Source of the DNA: Streptomyces sp. RPA4-2
GTDB taxonomy: Bacteria; Actinomycetota; Actinomycetes; Streptomycetales; Streptomycetaceae
Length of the DNA stretch: 64,000 nucleotides
Assembly (NCBI RefSeq): GCF_012273515.2
Contig: NZ_CP050975.2
Location: forward strand, 8,122,001-8,186,000
Direction of reading: 5' to 3'
Of this stretch, positions 39,990-49,377 are shown piece after piece; position 1 is the stretch's first letter; every line of letters starts with the position of its first letter. Under the pieces are notes generated by a model. That model worked only from the letters and a program-made list of their open reading frames with translations, made no database searches and was not told the DNA's origin. A program made the position numbers and the translations under genes.

Positions 39990-41603
39990 GTGTTCAAGAA
40001 ATGGCACGGCAACCCCTGGGCGATCCTCATCACGCTCTCCCTGGGCTTCTTCATGACCCTGCTCGACCTGACCATCGTCAACATCGCGATCCCCGACATG
40101 GGCCAGGACCTCGGCGCCTCACTGGACGAGATCCTCTGGGTCGTCAACGCCTACACGCTCGCGCTGGCCGTGCTGCTCATCACCGCGGGCCGCCTCGGCG
40201 ACCTGCGCGGCAAACGCGCCCTCTTCCTGGCCGGCGTCGCCCTGTTCACACTCGCCAGCCTCGCCTGTGGCCTCGCACGGGACCCGGCCCAACTGATCGC
40301 GTTCCGGGCGGTCCAGGGACTGGGCGCGGCGCTGCTCATGCCACAGACCCTGTCGATCATCGCGGAGGTGTTCCCGGCCGACCGGCGCGGTGCCGCGATG
40401 GGTGTCTGGGGCGCGGTCGCGGGCATCTCCGGCGCGCTCGGCCCGATCATCGGCGGCGCGCTGATCACGCACCTGGACTGGCGGTGGATCTTCTTCGTGA
40501 ACCTGCCGCTCGGGGCGCTGGTGCTGGTGCTCGCCGTGGCGATCATCCCGGCCTCGCGCCGCACCGTCCGCCACCGCTTCGACACCCCCGGCGTGCTGCT
40601 CGCGTCAAGTGCCCTGTTCTGCCTGGCCTTCGGGCTGACGGAGGGGCAGCGCTACGACTGGAACGGCTGGATCCTGTCCCTGTTCGGTGCCGCGGCGCTG
40701 CTCTTCGCCGGATTCCTCGGCCACGAGCGCGGCCGGCAGGACGACGATCCGCTCGTCCCGTTCTCGCTCTTCAGGGACCGCAACTTCACCCTCATCAACT
40801 TCGTCGGCGTCACGGTGTCCTTCGGCGTGATCGGGATGTTCCTGCCGCTGACGATCTACCTGCAGTCCGTGCTGGGGTTCAGCGCCCTCAAGTCCGGACT
40901 CGTCCTGCTGCCGCTCGCGATCGGCTCGTTCGTGACGGCGGGGCCCGCCGGAGTCCTCGCGGACAAGGTCGGCGGCAAGTTCATCCTGATGACCGGGCTG
41001 CTGGCCTGGGCCGCGGCCCTGGTGTGGATCGTGGCCGCGGTGGACGTGGGGTCGAGCTGGACGGCGGTCGCCTTTCCCCTGCTGCTCGCGGGCCTGGGAG
41101 CCGGGTTCACCTTCGCGCCGATGGCCACCGAGGTCATGCGCAACGTGCCCGCGAGGCTCTCCGGAGCCGCCTCCGGCCTCAACAACGCGCTGCGGCAGGT
41201 CGGTTCGGTACTCGCGGGAGCCGTCGTCGGTGCGGTGCTCCAGGCCCGGCTGGCGTCCTCGCTCCCCGAGCAGGCACAGCAGCGCGCCGGCCGGCTGCCC
41301 GCGGCGTACCGCGACGGTTTCGTCGGCGCCTTCTCCAAGGGGGAGGCCGACGTGAACGCGGGACAGTCGGCGCGGGTGCCGGACGGCGTCCCGCACGACG
41401 TCGCCGACCGCATGCGCGAACTCGGTAGCCAGGTCTTCGGCCATGGCTTCGTGCACGCGATGGGGCCCGCCGTCCTGGTCGCCGCCGCCGTTCTGCTGGC
41501 CGGCGCGCTCGCCTGCCTCGCCGTACGCCGTCACCGGGGGCCGTCGGCCAACCCGCACGCCTTGCCCGTGTACGAACCCCGACTGGAGGAAGCGGCCTCA
41601 TGA
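39990..41603 (+). CDS. MFS drug-efflux transporter, DHA2 (14-TM) family
   Basis: 537 residues, starting MFKKWHGNPWAILITLSLGFFMTLLDLTIVNIAIP, the canonical TM1 of DHA2 pumps. Motif A is GRLGDLRGKRALFLAG; motif C is in WGAVAGISGALGPIIGGALI. GTG at 39990 has AGGAG about 10 nt upstream. The stop overlaps the hemerythrin gene by four bases (ATGA). Divergent from the ECF41 sigma gene; the pair may respond to the same stress. Substrate unknown. Confidence 0.9.
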   Translation: MFKKWHGNPWAILITLSLGFFMTLLDLTIVNIAIPDMGQDLGASLDEILWVVNAYTLALAVLLITAGRLGDLRGKRALFLAGVALFTLASLACGLARDPAQLIAFRAVQGLGAALLMPQTLSIIAEVFPADRRGAAMGVWGAVAGISGALGPIIGGALITHLDWRWIFFVNLPLGALVLVLAVAIIPASRRTVRHRFDTPGVLLASSALFCLAFGLTEGQRYDWNGWILSLFGAAALLFAGFLGHERGRQDDDPLVPFSLFRDRNFTLINFVGVTVSFGVIGMFLPLTIYLQSVLGFSALKSGLVLLPLAIGSFVTAGPAGVLADKVGGKFILMTGLLAWAAALVWIVAAVDVGSSWTAVAFPLLLAGLGAGFTFAPMATEVMRNVPARLSGAASGLNNALRQVGSVLAGAVVGAVLQARLASSLPEQAQQRAGRLPAAYRDGFVGAFSKGEADVNAGQSARVPDGVPHDVADRMRELGSQVFGHGFVHAMGPAVLVAAAVLLAGALACLAVRRHRGPSANPHALPVYEPRLEEAAS

Positions 41604-42217
41604 CCACCGACACGATCGACCTCACCGTGATGTACGCGGCCCACGACGCCTTCCGGCGCGATCTGGAGCGTCTCGCCAAGGCCGCGGTGGACGGCACCGC
41701 GTCCACTCCTCAAGTCCGCGCGGGCTGGGACAACTTCAAGCATCAGCTGCACATCCATCACACCGCGGAGGACAGCGACCTGTGGCCGCGTGTGGAGCGC
41801 GGGGCCGCGGGGCGGCCCAGGGACGTCGCCCTGCTCGCCGCGATGGAGGCGGAGCACGCGGGCCTCGGCGCGCTGCTGACGGCCGTCGACACCGCGCTGC
41901 GTGACCGGTCGGCCGAACTCCCCGCCTGTGTACACGCGTTGGCCGCCGCCCTTGGCGACCACCTCACGCACGAGGAGGACAGTGCCCTTCCGCTCGTCCA
42001 GGAGGTCCTGACGCCGGCGGACTGGGGTGCCTTCACCGGGAAGATCCGCGAGGCACAGGGGCTGCGGGGGGCCGCGCTCTTCGTGCCATGGATCGTCGAC
42101 GGCGCCCCGGCCGCCGACCGGGCCCGGTTCCTCGGCGCGCTGCCGCCACCCGTGCGGGTCCTCAACCGGCTCTTCTGGGAGGCGGGTTACCGCAGGCGCG
42201 GGTTGTGGCAGTCCTGA
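41600..42217 (+). CDS. Hemerythrin HHE domain protein
   Basis: 205 residues. Di-iron ligands are in YAAHDAFRRDLERL, LHIHHTAEDSDLWPRVE, MEAEHAGL and ALGDHLTHEEDSALPLV, a complete HHE bundle. A C-terminal extension of about 55 residues (PWIVDGAPAADRARFLGALPPPVRVLNRLFWEAGYRRRG) follows. Members bind oxygen or nitric oxide or act as redox sensors. Translationally coupled to the DHA2 pump, so it may protect or gate the pump's function; this is inference. Confidence 0.87.
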   Translation: MTTDTIDLTVMYAAHDAFRRDLERLAKAAVDGTASTPQVRAGWDNFKHQLHIHHTAEDSDLWPRVERGAAGRPRDVALLAAMEAEHAGLGALLTAVDTALRDRSAELPACVHALAAALGDHLTHEEDSALPLVQEVLTPADWGAFTGKIREAQGLRGAALFVPWIVDGAPAADRARFLGALPPPVRVLNRLFWEAGYRRRGLWQS

Positions 42218-42780
42218 AGTCGAGGGGCGTGCGGACGGGGCTTCGGCTCCGTCCGGACGCCCGGCCCGTATCCCGGGGCCGCCGGCCGAGGGCGGGAGGA
42301 TCGGGGTAAGCCGGCGGGTTTCGCGCGGGAGAGCCGCCGTCCTGCGCGGGGCCTCCGAGAAGGGCCGGGTTCCAGTGGACTACCGGATTCCGTGCGCCGG
42401 TAGCGTGCGACGGGCTCCGGCGCGAGCGTGTGGTTCACACGGGGCGCACGGAATTTCGAAAGCCGGTGCGAGTGGGCCGAGTTGGCAGGGCAATTGACCA
42501 TCTTTCAAAAGTGCGGATGTTTCCCAGGCGCCTTGTTGGTCGTGAGCGTGTTGTGCGAGGGTGAACTTACTGCGCGTGGTCAATGGCCGGGTGTGAAATC
42601 CGTGTTCGTCATTTCGGACCGTCGGTGAGCTCGAAAGGCTCCGGACGAGGGTCTTCGCCGACCTTCCCGCCCGGCTGTTCTCCCGGCGCATCGCCAAAAA
42701 GGCACGCATCAGGCAGGGCTGCTTTTCGGCGGCCGGAAATAGCCCGTGTGCCTCCTTGCACCGTGGAAGGAACCCGTTCC
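42218..42780 (+). promoter_or_regulatory. 560-bp intergenic region with a less GC-rich promoter segment
   Basis: No supported gene on either strand. About 42430-42620 is visibly less GC-rich than its surroundings. TTGACC with ATGTTT at 17-bp spacing (within 42490-42530) is a weak sigma70-like match. The segment probably drives the ricin-domain gene. The rest is ordinary GC-rich sequence. Confidence 0.35.
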
Positions 42781-42835
42781 GTGCCCACCCCCACCCCCCT
42801 CGTCCCGCCCATCCTCCCGGCGGCGCCTTCGGTGA

Positions 42836-44767
42836 ATGCGACGAGAGTCTCGCCGCCCGACTGAGAGGCCGACCGGAGGGCGGGGCCACCAGTCCGTGGC
42901 CCTGCTGATGGCCCGGCACTGGCAGTCGACGTACGACTACGCGGTCGTCTGCCTCGCCTCTTCGTCGCACATCGCCTCGATGGTCGCCGCGACCTCCTTC
43001 CACTACGCGCTCGACTGCCTGATACGCGGCGAGTCCGGAGCGGCCCTGCGGCCCCGGCTCCTGGTGACGGTGCGGGACACCGTCAAGGAATGGTCCGCGG
43101 AGGACCGGATATCCGGTGTTCTGCCGGATCTGGGGAAACCCGCCGGTGGGCGTGGTATGCGGGTGGCGGGATCCTCGGGATCCCTGACAGCCGAAAATCG
43201 CAAGCTCGCCGAGCGTTCCTTCCACACTCTCCCGGGTTCCGCGCAGTGTCTGCTGTGGCACACCGAGGTCGAGGCCGAGCCCATATCCGTACCGGCCGGT
43301 CTGTCGGGCATGGACCTCGGGACCGCGGTGGCCGCTCTGGAGCAGGCCCGTGAGCAATTCCGGCAGGGTTGTGTGCGCGCCCATCGGGAACTCGCGCCGA
43401 GCGGGGAATGCGGCTCCTACAACCGGCTGCTGGATGTCCCGACGCGTCGCGGCGGCGCGCCGTTGCCGGAGGACCGGCACCATCTCGCGGGGTGCGCCCA
43501 CTGCCGGCACGCCGAGGAGCAACTCAGCCTGTGTGAAGGTGAGTTGGGTGTTCTCCTGGCCGAGGCCGTGCTCGGATGGGGCGCGCGGCGTTATCTCGAC
43601 ACCCGCACGGGGGGCGCGCAGCGAGGAGTGCGCCCCCTGGACGGGCCGGCGTTCGGAGGCAGGCTTCCGGTCGGTGCCGGCGTACCCGGCGGCCCGCGAG
43701 TTGGGCGTGGCGATGGCCGTGACGCGGGAGGTCACGGGGGTCCGGGCGATGACGGAGGCCCTGGCGATGACGGAGGTCTCGCGGCGGGCGGGCGTGCCGG
43801 GAGCGGTGGACGCCATCGACCGTCGGCCAGGATTTCCGCGCAGGGTCGCCGGATCCTGACCGGACAGGCACGTTCCAAGGCCCTGCTCACGGGAGCGGGC
43901 ACCGTCTCGGCCCTGCTGCTCGTGACCGTCCTCGCCGTGAGTCTGTCGTCCTCGGGCAGCGGCGGAGCCGACCCGGCCGCCTCCACGGGCGTCGGCAGCA
44001 CCGGCACGGTTCCGGCCGCCCCGGGTTCCTCGCCCCCGACCTCGGCCGGACTGCCCACCGGTACCGAGCGGATGCGACTGCGCAACCTCGCCGCCGACCT
44101 GTGCCTCGACATCCGGGGCGGCCGGGCGACGTCCGGCGCGGAGACGGAGCTTGCCGCCTGCTCCTCCGCCGGGACCCAGCAGTGGTCGTACGAGGACGAC
44201 GGGCTGCTGCGCAGTGTCGCCGACCCCGGAATGTGCCTGGACTCCGGGGCGGTCGACGGCGTCGTCGCGCTCGACCGCTGCGTCGGTTCCGGGGACGCGC
44301 ACCGCGACGACGTTCGCTATGACCTCACCGTGCGCGGTGAGTTGCTGCCTCGTGCGCGAAATCGGCTCGCGGTCGCGCCCGGTTCCACCGACCCGGACGC
44401 CGACATCGTCGTCAAGGACCGAAGCGGTTCCGACGCGCAGCGCTGGCGCACCGACTCCTCGCCGGCGGCACCCCGGTCGTTGTCGATCGCGGGCACGGCG
44501 AGCGCGTCGACGCGTCCCGTCACCGAGCCGGCGTCCGCCGGCGGCACGACGGCCGGACAGCCGGGCGACCCGTCCGGCGACCCGTCCGGCGACCCGTCCG
44601 GCGGGCAGCCGACGCGGGGAACCGATGCCCCGGAGGTGACCGGGACGGACGCCCCCGACGAACCCCGCCCGGTGAGCGCCGACGACCGCACGAGCCCGGA
44701 GTCCGTGCTGCCGCTGCCTGCACGACTTCCGCCCGCGGCGGCCGAGACGGCGGAGACGGCCCTCTGA
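42836..44767 (+). CDS. Ricin-type beta-trefoil membrane protein with sigma-like N-terminus (N-terminus possibly frameshifted)
   Basis: 643 residues as read from ATG 42836. Residues about 20-80 (SVALLMARHWQSTYDYAVVCLASSS) resemble sigma region 2. A zinc-binding-like HHLAGCAHCRHAEEQL follows, then a Gly/Asp-rich stretch, one membrane segment (ALLTGAGTVSALLLVTVLAVSL) and a ricin-type lectin domain with QQWSY and QRWRT. The C-terminus is Pro/Ser-rich with GDPS repeats. ATG 42836 lacks a ribosome site. GTG 42781 has GGAAGG but is in another frame, and the family-like GECDESLAARLRGRPEGG lies in the third frame. The N-terminus therefore appears broken or mis-sequenced. Function unknown; anti-sigma-like surface sensor is one idea. 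Confidence 0.65.
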   Translation: MRRESRRPTERPTGGRGHQSVALLMARHWQSTYDYAVVCLASSSHIASMVAATSFHYALDCLIRGESGAALRPRLLVTVRDTVKEWSAEDRISGVLPDLGKPAGGRGMRVAGSSGSLTAENRKLAERSFHTLPGSAQCLLWHTEVEAEPISVPAGLSGMDLGTAVAALEQAREQFRQGCVRAHRELAPSGECGSYNRLLDVPTRRGGAPLPEDRHHLAGCAHCRHAEEQLSLCEGELGVLLAEAVLGWGARRYLDTRTGGAQRGVRPLDGPAFGGRLPVGAGVPGGPRVGRGDGRDAGGHGGPGDDGGPGDDGGLAAGGRAGSGGRHRPSARISAQGRRILTGQARSKALLTGAGTVSALLLVTVLAVSLSSSGSGGADPAASTGVGSTGTVPAAPGSSPPTSAGLPTGTERMRLRNLAADLCLDIRGGRATSGAETELAACSSAGTQQWSYEDDGLLRSVADPGMCLDSGAVDGVVALDRCVGSGDAHRDDVRYDLTVRGELLPRARNRLAVAPGSTDPDADIVVKDRSGSDAQRWRTDSSPAAPRSLSIAGTASASTRPVTEPASAGGTTAGQPGDPSGDPSGDPSGGQPTRGTDAPEVTGTDAPDEPRPVSADDRTSPESVLPLPARLPPAAAETAETAL

Positions 44768-45208
44768 GGGAACGATCCCCCGGCGCGCATGAGCCGTCGG
44801 GGGACCGGGACCGCACGGGACCGGCCCGGTGGACTCGATCGGCTCGTCCGGTGGGATCGGTCCGTCCGATGGGAATGGTCCGGCCGACGGAATGGGATCG
44901 GGCCGTGGGAGCAAACCGGCGGACGGGATGGGCCCGCACCACGGGACCGATCCGGCGGACGGGAACCGGCCTGTGCGGGGCGGTGCGCCTGACATGACCG
45001 GGTTGGCCCCGCGGGGACGGAGCGTGTGACGGGACCAGGTGGCCCCGCAGGCGCACCGCGCCCGATGAGACCGGGTGGGCCCGCAGGGACGGTGCGCTTG
45101 GCGTGACCGGTGGCCCCCAGCCCGGAGCGCCCCGCTCGACCAGCCGGGACACGGGACCTGACCCGCCCCGCCCCGACCCGCCCGCGCCGGGGGACCGGGC
45201 CGAGCCCC
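44768..45208. repeat. 440-bp noncoding region of degenerate GC-rich repeats
   Basis: Lies between convergent genes. It consists of diverged motifs such as GGGACCGATCCGGC, GGCGGACGGGA and GTGACGGGACCAGGTGGCCCCGC that recur with irregular spacing. Some segments echo each other (GGTGGGCCCGCAGGGACGGTGCGC with GGTTGGCCCCGCGGGGACGG). No start/stop pattern supports a gene. Probably a decayed tandem array that also serves as a terminator region. Confidence 0.4.
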
Positions 45209-46177
45209 CTACGTCACCACGTCCCGCAGCGGCTTGCCCGCCACGAAGTCGGCGGCGTTCTGGACCGCGGCCAGCGCGATCCGTACGAGGGTCTCGCGCG
45301 TGACGCCCGCGACGTGCGGCGAGAGCACCACGTTCGGGACCTTGAGCAACCGCAGCGCCGCCGTGGGCGGTTCGGGATCGAAGACGTCGAGACCCGCGCC
45401 GGCCAGGGCACCCGCGTCGAGCGCGTCCGCGAGGGCGTCCTGGTCGATCAGGGCGCCCCGTGAGGTGTTGACGACGAACGCGGTGGGCTTCAGGAGCGCC
45501 AGCCGCTCGGCATTGAGCAGATGCCGGGTCGTCTCGGTGAGCGGCGCGTGCAGCGTGACGTAGTCCGACGTCCGCAGCAGTTCGTCGAGTTCGACGTGGC
45601 GGGCGCCCCCGAGCCGGGCCTCCGCCTCCGCGCCGACGGACTGCGGACCGGCGTACACGATGGACATGTCGAACGCGACCGCGCGGCGGGCGACCTCCTC
45701 GCCGATGTGACCGAGCCCGATGATGCCGAGGGTCTTGCCGGACAGCTCGGTGATGGACCGCTGCAGCCGCGGCAGCGCCCAGTCCGCGTCGACGAGCGCG
45801 GTGTGGGCCGGGATCAGCTGCTTGGCGAGGGCGAGCATGAGGGCGAAGGTCTGCTCGGCCACGTTCTGCTTCTCGGCGCCGCTGGAGCCGATGTTGCACA
45901 CCGGCACTCCCTTGGCGCGGGCGGCGTCCAGGTCCACGTAGTCGAAGCCGTGGCTGGCGCACTGCACCAGTTCGAGGTCCGGTGCGGCGGCCAGGTGCCC
46001 GGCGGTCACCGGGGCGAGGCCGGTGATGATGACCTGGGCCTCGCGCAGCGCGCCGGGGTCCTCGTCGGTCGTCTCGACGACGGTGACGCGGGCCTCACCG
46101 GGGAAGACCCCGGCCAGCGCGGCTCCGGCGGTGCGGCCGCCCACGTGTGCCGAGACCACGGCGAGTACGTTCTTCAC
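45209..46177 (-). CDS. D-isomer-specific 2-hydroxyacid dehydrogenase
   Basis: 322 residues. NAD-binding fingerprint GKTLGIIGLGHIGEEVARRAVAFDMSIVYAG, catalytic Arg in VNTSRGALIDQDAL, Glu in DVFDPEPPT and His in LSPHVAGVTRETLV. Predicted NAD(P)-dependent interconversion of 2-oxo and D-2-hydroxy acids. GTG at 46177 overlaps the FMN oxidase stop by four bases, so the two enzymes are co-produced and may act on opposite enantiomers of one hydroxy acid. Confidence 0.88.
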   Translation of the reverse strand: MKNVLAVVSAHVGGRTAGAALAGVFPGEARVTVVETTDEDPGALREAQVIITGLAPVTAGHLAAAPDLELVQCASHGFDYVDLDAARAKGVPVCNIGSSGAEKQNVAEQTFALMLALAKQLIPAHTALVDADWALPRLQRSITELSGKTLGIIGLGHIGEEVARRAVAFDMSIVYAGPQSVGAEAEARLGGARHVELDELLRTSDYVTLHAPLTETTRHLLNAERLALLKPTAFVVNTSRGALIDQDALADALDAGALAGAGLDVFDPEPPTAALRLLKVPNVVLSPHVAGVTRETLVRIALAAVQNAADFVAGKPLRDVVT

Positions 46178-47343
46178 GGTGTTTCCTCGATCAGGTCGTC
46201 GGGGCCGAGGCCGGCGGGGCGGGAGTGCCCGGACAGGGCGAGGGTGAGGTCGAACTCCGCGAGCAGACAGCGGATCACGTGTTCGACGCCCGCCTGTCCG
46301 TCGAGGCCGAGCCCGTAGGCGTACGGTCGTCCGACGAGCACGGCCCGTGCGCCGAGGGCGAGCGCCTTGAAGATGTCGTCGCCGGTGCGGATGCCGCTGT
46401 CGAACAGGACGGTCAGCCGGTCGCCGACCGCCTCGACCACCCGGGGCAGTGCGTCGGCGGCCGCGACCGACCCCGCCACCTGCCGCCCGCCGTGGTTGGA
46501 GACCACCACGCCGTCCATCCCCGCGTCGGCCGCGCGCCGGGCGTCGTCCGGGTGCAGGATGCCCTTGAGGATGATCGGCCCGTCCCAGTTCTCCCGCAGG
46601 AAGGCCAGGTCCGGCCAGGTCTTTCCGGGGTCGGCGAACATCCCCACGAAGTGCATCACGGCCGCGTTCGGGTCCTCGTGCACCGGTTTGGCCAGACCCG
46701 CCTGGAACGCCGGGTCCGAGAAGTGGTTCGCGGTGCCGATGCCGTGCAGGAACGGCAGATACGCCTGGTCGAGGTCGCGTGGACGCCAGGCCAGCAGGGG
46801 AGTGTCCAGCGTGACGAACAGGGCCGTGTATCCGGCGGCCTTCGCCCGGTCCAGGAAGCTCCGGGTCACCTCGCGGTCCTTCGCCCAGTACAGCTGGAAC
46901 CAGCGCTCCGCGTCGCCCATCGCCTCGGCGACCTGCTCCATCGGCGTACTGGACGCCGAGGACAGGATGTACGGGACACCCTGCGCTGCTGCGGCCCGCG
47001 CGGCGGCGGACTCCGCGTCCGGATGCATGATGGAGAGCACGCCCACGGGCGCGAGCGCCAGCGGCGCGGGCAGGGCGCGCCCCAGCACCTCTACGGACAG
47101 GTCGCGTTCGTGCACGTCCCGCAGCATGCGCGGCACGATCCGGCGCCGGTCGAGCGCCTCCCGGTTGGCCCGCGCGGTGCTGCCGTTGCCCGCGCTTCCC
47201 GCCACATAGCCGACCGGACCGGGGCCGAGGCGCTGCTCGGTGAGCTCCTCCAGCCGGGTCAGATCGGTGGGCAGCCGCGGCACGGCGCCCGTCATTCCGT
47301 TCAGATAGATCTCGTACTGGAAGTCGGCCCAGTGCTTCGCCAT
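46174..47343 (-). CDS. FMN-dependent alpha-hydroxy-acid oxidase/lactate 2-monooxygenase-like
   Basis: 389 residues, starting MAKHWADFQYEIYLNGMTGAVPRLPTDL. FMN barrel motifs are APLALAPVGVLSIMHPDAE, SSASSTPMEQVAEAMG, GPIILKGILHPDDARRA and the catalytic VVSNHGGRQVAGS with the active-site His and Arg. The N-terminal block resembles lactate 2-monooxygenase more than L-lactate dehydrogenase LldD. ATG at 47343 is preferred over GTG 47463. Divergent from the PucR gene, which likely controls it. Substrate is an L-2-hydroxy acid of unknown side chain. Confidence 0.87.
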   Translation of the reverse strand: MAKHWADFQYEIYLNGMTGAVPRLPTDLTRLEELTEQRLGPGPVGYVAGSAGNGSTARANREALDRRRIVPRMLRDVHERDLSVEVLGRALPAPLALAPVGVLSIMHPDAESAAARAAAAQGVPYILSSASSTPMEQVAEAMGDAERWFQLYWAKDREVTRSFLDRAKAAGYTALFVTLDTPLLAWRPRDLDQAYLPFLHGIGTANHFSDPAFQAGLAKPVHEDPNAAVMHFVGMFADPGKTWPDLAFLRENWDGPIILKGILHPDDARRAADAGMDGVVVSNHGGRQVAGSVAAADALPRVVEAVGDRLTVLFDSGIRTGDDIFKALALGARAVLVGRPYAYGLGLDGQAGVEHVIRCLLAEFDLTLALSGHSRPAGLGPDDLIEETP

Positions 47344-47456
47344 CCGTACGTCCCGCCTCTCGTCCCTGAGATCGCGCTGTACGCCGTCGATCCTGGCGAA
47401 TGTGACAAGGTCCGTCCACTGTGGTGCGCACATCGCGCGGCTGGGATCATCACCTG

Positions 47457-48638
47457 GTGACAAAGAGGCCCGTGGACGTCAGGGAACGCGTCCGGCAGGA
47501 GATGGTCGCCGACCCGCGTGTCGTGGAGGCGGTCGTCGCCGCCGTGCACGAACAGGTCCCGGCCTACGCCGCGCTCGACGACAGCCGGCTGCCGGAGGTG
47601 CGGGCCATCGCGGCCTGGGGGCTGGAGCGCCTGCTCCATCTGTGGGCCACCGACGCCACACTGGAGCCGTCGGACCTGAGGCGCTTCCGGGGCATCGCGG
47701 CGGCCCGCGCGGCCGACGGGCGCCCCGTGCGGGCGGTGCTGCGCGCCTACCGGGTCGCGGCGACCGTCCTCACGGACGAGATCGCCGCCCGCGCGCCGCG
47801 GCTGATCGCGTCGGACGCCCTGGCGCTCACCAGGATGCTGCTGACCGCGCTCGACACCCTCTCCGAGGAGATGGCCACGGCGTACGCGGCCACCAGCGAG
47901 GACCTCGCCGCGGACCGTGACCGGGCGCTGCGGCTGCTGCTGGACGACCTGATCGCGGGGCGGCACGCCTCGGTGGGCGCGCTGACCGACCGCTCGGCCC
48001 GGCTGGGCATCCAACTGCCCGACCCCGCGTGCCTGCTGGTGGCGGAGCCGGCCGGCCCGGACCGTCCCGACCTGACGCACGACGTGGTGACGGCGTTGCT
48101 GGACGCGCTCGACACCGCCGGCACCCCGGACGTCACCTCGCCGACGACCGTACGGGGCTCCCGCGCCGTCCTGCTGCTGCCCGCCGCTGCCGCCGCGGGG
48201 GCCGGGGCGGCGCTCCGCGCGCTGGACCTGCGCGGCTGCGCGATCACGGCGGAGAGCCTGGACCGGGTCGCCGTCGCCCACCGGCTGGCCGCCGACGCCC
48301 TCGACACGGCACCCGCACACGCGTACCGGGCAGGCCGCCTCCTCACCGACGCCGACGCCCATGTCCTCGCGCTGCTCGCCGGGCATCCGGCCGCGCCGCC
48401 GGACCACATCGCCCGTCTGGTGCTCGGGCCGCTCACCGATCCGGGGCAGGGACACCTGCTGGCGGCGCTCACCGCGTACCTCGACACGGGTTCGGCGAAC
48501 GCCGCCGCACGTGAACTCCATCTCCACGCCCAGTCCCTGCGCTACCGCCTGCGCCGCGTCCGCGAACTGACCGACCGTGACCCGCGCGACGCCTGGCAAC
48601 GGCTCACCCTGGACATCGCCCGCACGATCAGGCCCTGA
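47457..48638 (+). CDS. PucR/CdaR-family transcriptional regulator
   Basis: About 393 residues. A helical N-terminal domain (RERVRQEMVADPRVVEAVVAAVHEQ) is followed by a GGDEF-like CdaR middle part, and the C-terminal PucR helix-turn-helix reads SANAAARELHLHAQSLRYRLRRVRELTDRDPRDAWQRLTLDIAR. GTG at 47457 gives VTKRPVDVRERV; GTG 47421 is a longer option. The gene sits between two divergent or convergent catabolic pairs (FMN oxidase/hydroxyacid dehydrogenase and cyclase/NCS1 permease), which suggests it regulates one or both. Confidence 0.85.
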   Translation: MTKRPVDVRERVRQEMVADPRVVEAVVAAVHEQVPAYAALDDSRLPEVRAIAAWGLERLLHLWATDATLEPSDLRRFRGIAAARAADGRPVRAVLRAYRVAATVLTDEIAARAPRLIASDALALTRMLLTALDTLSEEMATAYAATSEDLAADRDRALRLLLDDLIAGRHASVGALTDRSARLGIQLPDPACLLVAEPAGPDRPDLTHDVVTALLDALDTAGTPDVTSPTTVRGSRAVLLLPAAAAAGAGAALRALDLRGCAITAESLDRVAVAHRLAADALDTAPAHAYRAGRLLTDADAHVLALLAGHPAAPPDHIARLVLGPLTDPGQGHLLAALTAYLDTGSANAAARELHLHAQSLRYRLRRVRELTDRDPRDAWQRLTLDIARTIRP

Positions 48639-48657
48639 GCCGGGTCCCTCCCGCTCA
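48636..48657. terminator. Short hairpin bounded by two convergent stop codons
   Basis: TGAG-C-CGGG and CCCG-CTCA pair with one bulged base around a 5-nt loop. The left arm starts with the PucR TGA and the right arm ends with the cyclase TGA (as TCA). Likely a compact bidirectional terminator. Confidence 0.35.
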
Positions 48658-49377
48658 GACCTGTCCGTCCGGCACGGCGGGGGGACCGCTCCGCGCCCGG
48701 ACGTCCTGGTCCGGGTCACCGACGCGGGCCGTGGCCCGGATCGGCGCGCCGTCCGCTCCCGCCAGGCGCAGGGGAAACAGGAAGACCTCGACCGACCGGC
48801 CCGCGGCCTGCGCCTCGGCGAGGCGGTCGAGGCCGGTCAGGTTCTCGGCGATGACCCCTTCCGCGCCGCACAGCACCCGGTGGGCCGGCAACTCCGCTCC
48901 ACCCGTGGGATCCACGCTCAGCGCGTCGACGGCCACGGTGCGCACACCGGCGGTGACGAGGGCCCGCGCGGCCTCCGGCGTGAGCCAGGGGTGCGCCGCG
49001 TAGTGGTCGGTGCCCCAGTGCGCCGACCACCCGGTGGCCAGCAGGAGGATCCCGGCCGGTCGCCGCCCGAGGAGGCCGAGCGCCGGCGCGAGATGATCCG
49101 GGGTGATCGGCTCCCGCGCCGCCAGACCCCGGACGTCGGCCACCACGGCCGCTCCCGCGAACCGTTCCAGCGGCAGATCGTCCAGCGTGGGCCACGCCTC
49201 GTCCACGTGGTAGGGCGCGTCGACGTGGGTGCCCGACTGGGAACCCATGTGGAGCCGCAGGACGTTGACGCCGTCCTCGGCGACCTTCAGGGCCCTGGTC
49301 ACCTCGACCCGGGGGTCACCGGGATAGACGGGCATCCCGGTGACCACGGGGACGGACAGATCGATCCAGGAGTCCAT
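48655..49377 (-). CDS. Cyclase/kynurenine formamidase-like metal hydrolase
   Basis: 240 residues, starting MDSWIDLSVPVVTGMPVYPGDP. The metal-binding motif of the cyclase family is SQSGTHVDAPYH (His-x3-Asp-x3-His), and the second conserved stretch is TDHYAAHPWLTPEAARALVTAGVRTVAVDALSVD. Members open N-formyl or cyclic amide/lactone bonds. ATG at 49377 overlaps the permease stop by one base, so it is coupled to the NCS1 transporter that probably imports its substrate. Confidence 0.86.
   Translation of the reverse strand: MDSWIDLSVPVVTGMPVYPGDPRVEVTRALKVAEDGVNVLRLHMGSQSGTHVDAPYHVDEAWPTLDDLPLERFAGAAVVADVRGLAAREPITPDHLAPALGLLGRRPAGILLLATGWSAHWGTDHYAAHPWLTPEAARALVTAGVRTVAVDALSVDPTGGAELPAHRVLCGAEGVIAENLTGLDRLAEAQAAGRSVEVFLFPLRLAGADGAPIRATARVGDPDQDVRARSGPPAVPDGQV

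Noticed and set aside
42380..44995. Long minus-strand ORF opposite the ricin-domain gene
   Set aside because: Composition is a mirror of the plus-strand gene; no motifs and no ribosome site.
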